A stretch of 64,000 bases of DNA from Ensifer adhaerens (GTDB lineage Bacteria > Pseudomonadota > Alphaproteobacteria > Rhizobiales > Rhizobiaceae): positions 1,302,001-1,366,000 of the forward strand of contig NZ_LAZS01000005.1 of assembly GCF_002007205.1 (NCBI RefSeq). Reading direction: 5' to 3'. A model generated the notes under the pieces. That model saw nothing but the letters and a program-made list of their open reading frames with translations, ran no database searches and was not told where the DNA came from. Shown here one piece after another: positions 46,860-55,718 of the stretch. Position 1 is the stretch's first letter, and each line of letters opens with the position of its first letter. Made by a program: the position numbers and the translations under genes.

Positions 46860-46940
46860 GCAATCGGCGCACCGCAGAGCAGCGGTCGCCACGAAAAGGG
46901 CTCCGGTCAGTTTACTATCCCCGTCCAGACCGGGCCATTC

Positions 46941-46976
46941 GGCCGGTTCCGTGTCCCTCGGAACCGGCCGTTTTTA
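46941..46976 (+). terminator. Intrinsic terminator downstream of BTLCP gene
   Basis: An 11-bp perfect stem, GGCCGGTTCCG (46941-46951) with CGGAACCGGCC (46959-46969), is followed by GTTTTTATG. Confidence 0.92.
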
Positions 46977-47137
46977 TGCAGGATCGACTCCCCCGACATC
47001 CCGCGCACAAAGAGCATTCACCGAAAGTTAACCGTCTTCGACCAGCGTCGGGCAAGCGGCGTTCGCCACACTTCGGTCCGCCGCGAACCAGGCAATCGGC
47101 ATTCGACCTGGGCTCGACCAACGCGACCGGACGGCCG

Positions 47138-47878
47138 ATGATGAACAACAACTCTCCAAACAGCACGCACGAACCGGAGCTCCGGCCGCTGCTCTCGCCG
47201 CGTTTCGTCTACCGGGTGACGGCGATCGTCGTCCTGCTTGCCGGGCTGACCGCGGCGATCGCGTTCGCCGGCCGCTGGTTCGGCGAGAACCTTGCCCTCG
47301 CCGGCCACACGGCGAGCCGCGAGCTTTTCGATATTTTCATCGGCCAGGATCACCTGCGGCTGCCGGCGAACGTGATCCGCTTCGAAGCGCAACGCGCCAC
47401 CTCGATCGTCGAACGCGTCGATATCTACCTGACCTGGCCCAGCCTCGAAGGTTACAGCGATGAAAACCGGTCGCTCTTCAACGACGTCGACGCGCCTGAA
47501 AACCTGATCTTCCTGCAGATTTCGCAAAGTACCATGTCCCGCGACATGTCAGGCCGGCTGGAACCGATATACGGGCAGGTCTTCGACGGCACCCCGGCAG
47601 CCGGGCCGAACGGACTGACGATGCATGCGACCAGAGCGACCTCAAGCTATGCGGGCGAAGTCTTCTATACGGCGGAGCGAGCCGGCCGGGCGCCCTATGT
47701 GGTGCGCTGCCTGAAAGCCGACGTGCAAACCCTATCGACCAGCGCCGATTGTCAGCGCGACATTCATGCCGGCAAGGATCTCGTCGTGCTCTACCGCTTC
47801 ACCGAAAAGTTGCTGCCACAATGGAGAGAGATCGACGACGCGATTGCGGCTTTCATCAAAAGCCGAATCGTGCCCTGA
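47138..47878 (+). CDS. Hypothetical inner-membrane-anchored protein
   Basis: A 246-aa protein. One membrane segment (about residues 27-47, AIVVLLAGLTAAIAFAG) follows a polar, Asn/Pro-rich N-terminus. The remainder should lie in the periplasm: FIGQDHLRLPANVIRFEAQR, VDIYLTWPSLEGYS and VVRCLKADVQTLSTSADC. Two Cys in that C-terminal part could pair. The pattern recurs in rhizobial hypothetical proteins; no domain was recognised. The start ATG at 47138 is doubled at 47141. Confidence 0.75.
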   Translation: MMNNNSPNSTHEPELRPLLSPRFVYRVTAIVVLLAGLTAAIAFAGRWFGENLALAGHTASRELFDIFIGQDHLRLPANVIRFEAQRATSIVERVDIYLTWPSLEGYSDENRSLFNDVDAPENLIFLQISQSTMSRDMSGRLEPIYGQVFDGTPAAGPNGLTMHATRATSSYAGEVFYTAERAGRAPYVVRCLKADVQTLSTSADCQRDIHAGKDLVVLYRFTEKLLPQWREIDDAIAAFIKSRIVP

Positions 47879-48059
47879 TTTCGTCCAAGTGATGTGGTCG
47901 AGGCAACGGCCGCGCCATTGCGCTACACCGGAATCGTCTTTGTACGAATGCGTCCGATTCCGGAAACCAATCATTCATCATAAACCGATTGGTAACGCTA
48001 TGCCGATACTGTCTCGAGAACGGTCGTTCCCGGAGGCGGCGTCCGGACAACCCCATGAC

Positions 48060-49592
48060 ATGAGAATAAAGAGCAGCGTAGTGTCCCAATCCGGTTTTTT
48101 TGATCTCGCGAAGCGCCCGTTCGGCGCTCTTTCAAAGATGGTAGGACGGGTCGTCCTGGCAGGCACCATTGCCTCGGTCGCCTTTGCGTTTCCTGGCTTT
48201 GCGGCATCGACCTACGCCAATCCCAAATATTCGGGCATCGTCGTCGATGCCAAGACCGGCAAGATTCTCTACGGCGAGGATGCCGACGAACTGCGCTATC
48301 CGGCGTCTCTCACCAAGATGATGACGCTGTACCTCACCTTCGAGGCGCTCGAAGCGGGCCGGATCAGCAAGTCCACGCAGATTCCCTTCTCGAAAAATGC
48401 GTCCGCAGAACCGCCGTCGAAGCTCGGCGTTCGCGCCGGCCAGTCGATCACCGTCGAACAGGCGATCCTTTCGCTCGTCACCCGCTCGGCCAACGATGCC
48501 TCCACGGCACTTGGCGAATATCTCGGCGGCTCCGAGCAACGCTTCGCCCGCATGATGACGAACAAGGCGCGCGCGCTCGGCATGACGCGCACGACCTACC
48601 GCAACGCCAACGGCCTGCCCAATCCGGAACAGCGCACGACCGCACGCGACCAGGCCCGCCTCGGTCTCGCGCTTCGCCAGCATTTCCCGCAGTATTACGA
48701 CTATTTCTCCACCCGCAGCTTCCGCTTCGGCAAGCAGACCATTGGCAACCACAACCGCCTGCTCGGCAATGTGCGCGGCGTCGACGGCATCAAGACCGGC
48801 TACACCCGCGCCTCCGGCTTCAATCTCGTAACCTCTGCGCAGCTTGAAGGCCGCAGCATCGTCGCCGTTGTCATGGGCGGCACCTCGGGCGCGAGCCGCG
48901 ATGCGCAGATGCGCCGCCTGGTCGCAAAGTACATGCCGGACGCGTCGCGTCGCGGCAATGGCAACCTGATTGCCGAGACCAAGCCGACGCCCGTTCCGGC
49001 CGAAGAGACCCAGGTTGCAGTCGCAGCCCCCGTTGCCGAGACGCCGGTCGTCGCAGCTGCCGCCACTGGCCACGACCTGCCCAGCACCGGACCCGTTCCC
49101 GGCATCCGCTACAACGGCGAAAGCGCCAGCAGCGTGCAGATGGCCTATGCCGGCAACAAGCGCGCATCGGACAACCCCGTCCTGTCCCCGAAGATCGTTC
49201 CCAACACCCTCGACGCGCAGAGCCTGAAGCTTCGCCAGCCTGCGACCGCAGCGATGGTCGATACGCAGATTACCAACTCCGTCCCGAAGAAGGCCGAGAC
49301 CGTTGCCAAGGCCGAGCCCGCCGAAGTCGCGAAGGCCGAACCGATGCCGGCCCAGCCGCAGGGTTGGGTGATCCAGATCGGCGCGACGCCGGACAAGGAA
49401 CAGGCGATGACGCTGCTCGGCAACGCCAAGGACAAGGGCGGCAAGGCGCTGCGCAACGCGCAGCCGTTCACCGTCGCCTTCGGTCAGGTATACCGCGCCC
49501 GCTTCGGCGGCTTCGATGACCAGAATTCGGCGGTCAACGCCTGCAAAGCCTTGAAGAAGAAAGGCATTTCCTGCTGGGCCAGCCAGCAGTAA
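48060..49592 (+). CDS. D-alanyl-D-alanine carboxypeptidase with C-terminal SPOR domain
   Basis: A penicillin-binding peptidoglycan carboxypeptidase of about 510 aa (S11). The catalytic motifs are ASLTKMM (S-x-x-K), TRSANDAST (S-x-N) and IKTGYTRASG (K-T-G). A Pro/Ala/Lys-rich linker of about 140 residues leads to a SPOR domain (GWVIQIGATPDKEQAMTLL), which targets septal glycan strands. A membrane/signal segment (GTIASVAFAFPGFAAS) lies about 50 residues in. The start is uncertain: 48000, 48060 or 48138 are all in frame. A role in septal cell-wall trimming follows from the domains. Confidence 0.93.
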   Translation: MRIKSSVVSQSGFFDLAKRPFGALSKMVGRVVLAGTIASVAFAFPGFAASTYANPKYSGIVVDAKTGKILYGEDADELRYPASLTKMMTLYLTFEALEAGRISKSTQIPFSKNASAEPPSKLGVRAGQSITVEQAILSLVTRSANDASTALGEYLGGSEQRFARMMTNKARALGMTRTTYRNANGLPNPEQRTTARDQARLGLALRQHFPQYYDYFSTRSFRFGKQTIGNHNRLLGNVRGVDGIKTGYTRASGFNLVTSAQLEGRSIVAVVMGGTSGASRDAQMRRLVAKYMPDASRRGNGNLIAETKPTPVPAEETQVAVAAPVAETPVVAAAATGHDLPSTGPVPGIRYNGESASSVQMAYAGNKRASDNPVLSPKIVPNTLDAQSLKLRQPATAAMVDTQITNSVPKKAETVAKAEPAEVAKAEPMPAQPQGWVIQIGATPDKEQAMTLLGNAKDKGGKALRNAQPFTVAFGQVYRARFGGFDDQNSAVNACKALKKKGISCWASQQ

Positions 49593-49668
49593 CGACGAAA
49601 TTCGGCGGCCGGATGTGTTTGTTTTTCGGCCGCCTTCCTCGGATTTGTACAGCGTAACGAGGTTAATC

Positions 49669-49938
49669 ATGGCAATGAACGAGAACGTTCCGGGCGTCAC
49701 CCCGCTGCCGGGCCGACGGGGCAAACCGTCGCGCATCAACCTGCACCCCCTGCACGAGGCGGCCATGCGCATCGCCGATCTCGGCCTCAATCGATCGAAG
49801 GCCAAGACACGCGATCTCGTCGGCATGCTCCTGACGCATGGGGCCCGCGCCTGGCGCTCGACCCAGCCGCGCGCCGGCATCCACCTTCACGTCACGGCGC
49901 CAAACCGGCGCCACCCGTTGAAGATGCGGATCACCTGA
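49669..49938 (+). CDS. Small conserved-looking protein, unknown function
   Basis: An 89-aa basic protein (MAMNENVPGVTPLPGRRG at the start) with no signal peptide. Its middle is helical (LHEAAMRIADLGLNRSKAK) and rich in Arg/Lys/His; the end reads NRRHPLKMRIT. The ATG at 49669 has AACGAGG upstream. A strong terminator follows at 49955. It probably binds nucleic acid or protein, by charge only; no family recognised. Confidence 0.65.
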   Translation: MAMNENVPGVTPLPGRRGKPSRINLHPLHEAAMRIADLGLNRSKAKTRDLVGMLLTHGARAWRSTQPRAGIHLHVTAPNRRHPLKMRIT

Positions 49939-49954
49939 AAATTCTCCCAGTTCG

Positions 49955-49981
49955 AAAGGCGGCCACGGCCGCCTTTTTTGC
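49955..49981 (+). terminator. Intrinsic terminator downstream of the 89-aa gene
   Basis: A 9-bp stem, AAAGGCGGC (49955-49963) with GCCGCCTTT (49968-49976), is followed by TTT. Confidence 0.85.
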
Positions 49982-50164
49982 TTTTTGGCTGGAGAGGGTG
50001 CGGTCTCAGTGAAACCGTCTTCGAGCCCGCAGAAGCAGCGCGAGCGGGGGCCGTACTTCCAAGGACGGGTCGGTTGCCGCTCGATCGCCAAGAATTGAGC
50101 AAGAATGCCGTTGGCTGACGAATTCCAGACCGTCCTTTGTGCATTCGGATGAACGCACGGCGCT

Positions 50165-50602
50165 CTAGAGAAGCCCGAGTTCCGCCAGTTCGCGCCGCAA
50201 TTCGAGCGGCATCTCGGAAGTGCCACCCGACAGCGACGCCAGGTCGCGCGGGGCGTCCTTGTCGGTCAGGTAACGCCATCCCTGGAACGCGCGCCGCGGC
50301 TGCAGTTCCGTCTCGATCACTTCCGGGCCCAACAGCAGATTGCAGCGGCCGATGCCTTCGCCGTCGGTGAAGGTCTCGATGCCGATCAACGGCTGGCGCG
50401 CCTGCACACTGCCCTTGATCACCCAGTAGAGCGAGCCGCCTTCCAGCAGTTCCTCCACGCGTTTCGGCACCATGCGCGTCGTGTGGAACGAATGCGGCTC
50501 AAGGCCGGCGGCCATAGCCGCCATCGCCTTGCGCGAAACCCATTCGCGCAGGTCCTCGATCGATTCCGCTCCGACGCAGAGCTTTATGAGATTAAGAGAC
50601 AT
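50165..50602 (-). CDS. DUF1489 family protein
   Basis: A 145-aa protein of the alphaproteobacterial DUF1489 family. It begins SLNLIKLCVGAESIEDLREW, contains RMVPKRVEELLEGGSLYWVIKG and ends with LQPRRAFQGWRYLTDKDAPRDL, the usual blocks. No function is known for the family. The ATG at 50602 gives the standard N-terminus; the frame is open 12 codons upstream. Confidence 0.88.
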   Translation of the reverse strand: MSLNLIKLCVGAESIEDLREWVSRKAMAAMAAGLEPHSFHTTRMVPKRVEELLEGGSLYWVIKGSVQARQPLIGIETFTDGEGIGRCNLLLGPEVIETELQPRRAFQGWRYLTDKDAPRDLASLSGGTSEMPLELRRELAELGLL

Positions 50603-50729
50603 GGCTTTTTTGAACACCCGTCCGGCCGTTGCGGTCAAGCGGCCAGACGTCGTTCATCCACAATCACCGCAGCACGTCCAGTCGATACACCGACGTCTGG
50701 GCCTCATGAGGCGTGCAACGTTGCCGGCC

Positions 50730-52130
<1,401 letters not shown>

Positions 52131-52203
52131 AAGCTGCCTGCCCCGGAGACTGACCCACGGCGGACGGGCACAAACGCTCGTACGCCGCATTCACGATTTG
52201 CCT

Positions 52204-52245
52204 CGATATCACGCTTCACGGTCGATGCGAACCGGCGTGATATCG
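52204..52245 (-). promoter_or_regulatory. 10-bp perfect inverted repeat upstream of sdaA
   Basis: CGATATCACG (52204-52213) and CGTGATATCG (52236-52245) are exact reverse complements with a 22-base spacer, centred about 95 bases before the sdaA start. The two sites are 32 bases apart, three helical turns, so one regulator could bind both. Each arm also holds the palindrome GATATC. Confidence 0.5.
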
Positions 52246-52420
52246 TCACATCTGCTCTGCGATTTTATCCTCAGATCGGTGCCGATTTAAGGAAATCGTC
52301 GAACAGATATAGGAACGAAGCCTAAGCGATCCCAGGGCAAGGGCTCAGGCGGTCAACCGACATTCGATCGCATCCATGCGACATTGCCACCCGCGCATGC
52401 TCCGGGACGCCATACCCCGG

Positions 52421-52456
52421 AATCAAAAAAAGGCGCGGCTCTTTCGAAGCCGCGCC
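52421..52456 (-). terminator. Intrinsic terminator downstream of the 33-aa membrane protein
   Basis: GGCGCGGCT (52432-52440) pairs with AGCCGCGCC (52448-52456). On the minus strand a TTTTTTT run follows (52425-52431). It ends 33 bases past the small gene's stop. Confidence 0.9.
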
Positions 52457-52488
52457 GTCAATCAGTGGACTTTTCTGGATACTAGGTA

Positions 52489-52590
52489 TCAAAGGCCGCC
52501 GAAAAGATAAGCAAGAACAAGAACGCCAGCGAAACCAGCTACGGCGCGTGCAGTCACGCCCCAGCAAGACTTCTGAATTGTATTGTCCAT
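52489..52590 (-). CDS. 33-residue single-span membrane protein
   Basis: The ATG at 52590 follows GGAGAC and opens a 33-codon frame: MDNTIQKSCWGVTARAV, then a hydrophobic helix AGFAGVLVLAYLFGGL to the end. The predicted topology is a short polar N-terminus with a Cys-Trp pair and one membrane span. A near-perfect terminator follows 33 bases later, so this is a compact monocistronic unit. The gene is too short for most gene callers. Function unknown; small membrane proteins often modulate a larger partner. Confidence 0.72.
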   Translation of the reverse strand: MDNTIQKSCWGVTARAVAGFAGVLVLAYLFGGL

Positions 52591-52872
52591 GATGTCTCCG
52601 AAAACACTCTCAACGGCCGCGGGCAGCACAGTGGGGGCCCGCGTCTGGGGCCATGCATATTGAAGAAAGCGTAAATGCGCAATGGGGGAATGTGGCGGAA
52701 AGGTGTCAGGCTTCGGCGTTCCTCCGCAGGATCCTGGTGAAAACCTCTCAATTCCCCGGAAGAAGCGAAGAGAAATTCTGCCGCAATTTCATCACAGTAG
52801 TTGACGCGTCGCCGATTCCAACGCCGTTCCGGCCACCTTGCAATTTCCAAAAGCCATGCCAAAAACACGTGT

Positions 52873-53565
52873 ATGACCTTCGAAGATTACATAGCACTTG
52901 CCGTGTTCGTGCTGCTCTGGGCGGGCTTCAGCTGGGCAACCGATGGCACGCGCGGCTTCAAGCGCGTGAGTCTGACGCGCCTCATGAACGAGCATCGCGG
53001 CCGCTGGATCCGCAATTCGCTCAACCGCGACCTGAAGATGATCGACACGCAGATCATCGCCGGCCTGCAGGCCGGCACCGCCTTCTTCGCCTCAACGACG
53101 ATCTTCGCGCTCGGCGGCTGTTTCGCGCTGCTCGGCGCGACCGAACAGGCGCAGATGATCTTTGCCGACATGCCCTATGTCTTCCACGGCGGGCGGACGG
53201 CGTTCGAGCTGAAGGTCGGCGGTCTCACCTGCCTCTTCGGCTATTCCTTCTTCAAGTTCGGCTGGTCCTACCGGCTGTTCAACTACTGCTCGATCCTGAT
53301 GGGCGGCATCCCGATGACCGCCGACATGCAGCGCGATCCGCAGGGAGCGGAGAAGGCGGCCGAACGGGCGATCCGCATGAACGTGCTCGCCGCCAAGCAT
53401 TTCAATGCCGGCCTCAGGGCGATCTTCCTGTCGATCGGCTATCTCGGCTGGTTCATCAGCCCGTATGTGTTCGTCGCGCTCACCGTCTTCGTCATCTTCG
53501 TGCTCACCCGGCGGCAGTTCTTCTCGGAGGCGCGTTCAGCGTTGCTGCAGGACGCTACGCCCTGA
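52873..53565 (+). CDS. DUF599 family membrane protein
   Basis: A 230-aa protein with four membrane segments: IALAVFVLLWAGFSWA, STTIFALGGCFALLGA, TCLFGYSFFKFGWSYRLF and IFLSIGYLGWFISPYVFV. The family hallmarks are NRDLKMIDTQIIAGLQAGTAF (in part) and HFNAGLRAIF. Function unknown. The ATG at 52873 is preferred to a frame starting at 52801. The following two genes encode further membrane proteins on the same strand. Confidence 0.9.
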   Translation: MTFEDYIALAVFVLLWAGFSWATDGTRGFKRVSLTRLMNEHRGRWIRNSLNRDLKMIDTQIIAGLQAGTAFFASTTIFALGGCFALLGATEQAQMIFADMPYVFHGGRTAFELKVGGLTCLFGYSFFKFGWSYRLFNYCSILMGGIPMTADMQRDPQGAEKAAERAIRMNVLAAKHFNAGLRAIFLSIGYLGWFISPYVFVALTVFVIFVLTRRQFFSEARSALLQDATP

Positions 53566-53695
53566 CGCAACGCGCGGATTACGATTCGGACGAGACCAGC
53601 CCGCACCCGCCCAATTCACCGCCCACCGAACGACGCTCGCCTGGCGCAAGCCTGGCCTGCCACTCTTCCTCACGCCAACAGGATGGCGAACGCCC

Positions 53696-54703
53696 ATGTC
53701 CGATATCACCGTGACCTCCCCGGCAACTGAGACCCCACCCGCGCGGCCGCGGGGACGGCTCGCCTTCATCGACGTCGCACGTGGCCTCGCGCTCTTGGCG
53801 ATGGCGCTCTACCACTTCGTCTGGGACCTCGAATTCTTCGGCTACGTCGCTGCAGGCACGGCCGGCACCGGCGGCTGGAAGATCTTTGCCCGCCTCATCG
53901 CCAGCAGCTTCCTGTTTCTTGCCGGCTACAGCCTCGTGCTCGGGCAATGGCCGACGCTCCGGTTCCACGCGTTCCTGCGCCGTTTCGCCAAGATCGCCGG
54001 CGCCGCAGCGCTGATCACGATTGCCACCTATTTCGCCTTCCCGGACACTTTCATCTTCTTCGGCATCCTGCATTCGATCGCCGCGGCAAGCCTGGTCGGC
54101 CTCCTATTCCTCCGGCTTCCGGCCGCCGTTTCCTTCGTGGCAGCCGCGGCTGCCATCGTGGCCCCGCTCTATCTGCGTTCGCCGATCTTCGATGCGCCCT
54201 GGTTCTGGTGGGTCGGGCTGTCCGAGACGCTACCGCGGTCCAACGACTACGTGCCGCTGCTGCCGTGGCTCGGGCCGTTCCTGCTCGGCCTTGGCGCGGC
54301 CAAGCTGTTCCATGCGCGGCTCGTCGCTGCGCTTTCGCACCGGTCATCCACAGCAGGCAAGGGCCGCCTGTGGACGACGCCGCTTGTCTTCGGCAGCCGT
54401 CACAGTCTGGCCATATACCTCATTCACCAGCCCGTGCTCATCGGACTGGTCTATCTCTTCTCGCTAATCTCTCCGCCGACACTGCCCGACCCCAAGGAAG
54501 CCTACCGCAGCAATTGTGTGGCTGCCTGCAACCAGGGAAATCCGGCCGTGCCGTGCGACAGCTTCTGCGGCTGTACGCTGGACCGTCTGGTGGAACAGAA
54601 CCTGTTCGACAGTCTGAACAGGGGAGAGATCAAGGTCAGCACCGATGAGCGCATTGCGCGAATCGCGCAGCAATGCACAATGAACGTGCAATCAGGGGAC
54701 TAG
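53696..54703 (+). CDS. DUF1624 (heparan-alpha-glucosaminide acetyltransferase-like) membrane protein
   Basis: A 335-aa protein. DUF1624 covers about 25-270, starting RGRLAFIDVARGLALLAMALYHFVWDL (in part) and ending SRHSLAIYLIHQPVLIG, with about eight membrane segments. The remaining 60 residues form a Cys-rich extension (NCVAACNQ, PCDSFCGC and a late QQC), probably disulfide-linked or metal-binding. The family relates to membrane acetyltransferases; the acceptor is unknown. ATG at 53696 after AGGATGG. The methyltransferase follows four bases after the stop. Confidence 0.88.
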   Translation: MSDITVTSPATETPPARPRGRLAFIDVARGLALLAMALYHFVWDLEFFGYVAAGTAGTGGWKIFARLIASSFLFLAGYSLVLGQWPTLRFHAFLRRFAKIAGAAALITIATYFAFPDTFIFFGILHSIAAASLVGLLFLRLPAAVSFVAAAAAIVAPLYLRSPIFDAPWFWWVGLSETLPRSNDYVPLLPWLGPFLLGLGAAKLFHARLVAALSHRSSTAGKGRLWTTPLVFGSRHSLAIYLIHQPVLIGLVYLFSLISPPTLPDPKEAYRSNCVAACNQGNPAVPCDSFCGCTLDRLVEQNLFDSLNRGEIKVSTDERIARIAQQCTMNVQSGD

Positions 54704-54706
54704 GAC

Positions 54707-55180
54707 ATGAATGCCTATCGTGCCAAGCCGCTGAACTTCCCATGGCCGGCCCTGCTCTTCGGGGCGGCCACGCTTGCGGCGCTCATTCTGGCGCGATATT
54801 TTCCCATTCCGGTGGCACACGGACACGGGTGGTTTCCCTGGATCAGCGGCGGCATTCTGATTGTCGCTGCCATCTGGCTGGCTCTCTGGGCCGTCAAGAC
54901 GCTGCTCGACCGCCATACCGCCGTCATGCCCTATCGATCGGCAACCTGCCTCGTCACCTACGGACCGTTCCGCTTCACCCGCAACCCGATTTATCTCGGC
55001 TACACGCTGATGATGATCGGCTTTGGCCTGGCGACCCTCAATCCCTGGTTCTTCATCATGGCGATCGCAGCCGTGATGCTGACGACGCTTTTTGCCATCC
55101 GCAACGAGGAGCGGCACCTGTTGTCGCGCTTCGGCTTCGAATTCGAGCGCTACTGCCGCCACACCAGCCGCTGGATCTGA
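54707..55180 (+). CDS. Isoprenylcysteine methyltransferase/phospholipid methyltransferase-like membrane protein
   Basis: A 157-aa polytopic protein of the ICMT/PEMT superfamily. Three or four membrane segments are visible. The SAM-binding signature is VTYGPFRFTRNPIYLGYTLMM, in part, and the C-terminal IRNEERHLLSRFGFEFERYCRH. The substrate is unknown. The gene starts four bases after the DUF1624 stop and is probably co-transcribed. Confidence 0.9.
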   Translation: MNAYRAKPLNFPWPALLFGAATLAALILARYFPIPVAHGHGWFPWISGGILIVAAIWLALWAVKTLLDRHTAVMPYRSATCLVTYGPFRFTRNPIYLGYTLMMIGFGLATLNPWFFIMAIAAVMLTTLFAIRNEERHLLSRFGFEFERYCRHTSRWI

Positions 55181-55202
55181 GTGCCGGCTGGGGTGCGCGC
55201 AG

Positions 55203-55228
55203 CAAAAAGGGCAGCGCGAACGCTACCC
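55203..55228 (-). terminator. Intrinsic terminator downstream of the MerR gene
   Basis: GGGCAGCG (55209-55216) pairs with CGCTACCC (55221-55228) with one mismatch across a CGAA loop. On the minus strand it runs into TTTTTGCTG. Confidence 0.7.
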
Positions 55229-55260
55229 TTCGAAATTTCCAACGATAAACCAGCGGCGCT

Positions 55261-55647
55261 TCAGGTGCCGACGCCAATTTCCGCCAGACGCGTCAGGCAC
55301 GCCTCCTCGACATTGTCGAGTTCCGTCAGCGTATCGTCGATATCCTTGCGCTTCTGGCGCAGCTCTTCGCGCTTTTCCTCGACGCGCGACATCAGGAGCT
55401 GAAGCTGGCCGAGCTCGCCGGGCGGGTCCTTGTAGACCTGAATGATTTCACGGATCTCGGCGATGGTGAAGCCGATGCGCCGTCCGCGCAGAATTTCCTG
55501 AATGAGCCGCCGGTCAGCCGGCCGGAACAGGCGCGTGCGGCCACGGCGCTCCGGATGGATGAGGCCCTCGTCCTCATAGAAGCGCAGCGTTCGGGTGGAA
55601 ATGCCGAATTCCCGCGTCAATTCGGTGATGCTATAGTATTTATTCAC
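55261..55647 (-). CDS. MerR-family transcriptional regulator, LiuR-like
   Basis: A 128-aa regulator. The MerR HTH is YYSITELTREFGISTRTLRFYEDEG and RRGRTRLFRPADRRLI, in part. The dimerisation helix is long (EEKREELRQKRKDIDDTLTELD). There are no metal-binding Cys. The sequence fits the LiuR group, regulators of branched-chain amino acid catabolism in other proteobacteria. No liu genes are in the window. The GTG start at 55647 matches the family N-terminus; an ATG nine codons upstream lacks a ribosome-binding site. An operator-like repeat lies upstream. Confidence 0.85.
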   Translation of the reverse strand: MNKYYSITELTREFGISTRTLRFYEDEGLIHPERRGRTRLFRPADRRLIQEILRGRRIGFTIAEIREIIQVYKDPPGELGQLQLLMSRVEEKREELRQKRKDIDDTLTELDNVEEACLTRLAEIGVGT

Positions 55648-55683
55648 GCTGCCATTCCATGTGTTCCTGGGCATGCACTATCG

Positions 55684-55706
55684 TTTACCTTGACGTAAAA
55701 GTCAAA
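55684..55706 (-). promoter_or_regulatory. MerR/LiuR-type operator-promoter of the regulator gene
   Basis: The 23-base element TTTACCTTGACGTAAAAG and TCAAA contains the inverted TTGAC-N6-GTCAA. On the minus strand TTGACT (55700-55705) can serve as -35 with GATAGT as -10 after 17 bases. MerR-type operators usually sit in this spacer. The pattern resembles LiuR sites and suggests autoregulation. Confidence 0.5.
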
Positions 55707-55718
55707 CAACGCGCCACG

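Larger units (their letters stand above)
52131..52488. other. Intergenic region upstream of sdaA
   Basis: It holds the CGATATCACG inverted repeat (52204-52245), a short AT-rich patch near 52262-52310, and the terminator of the small membrane protein gene (52421-52456). No gene is supported. Confidence 0.5.

Noticed and set aside
46406-47137. Upstream extension of the hypothetical membrane protein frame through the BTLCP gene
   Set aside because: It is a shadow of the BTLCP gene and crosses a strong terminator.
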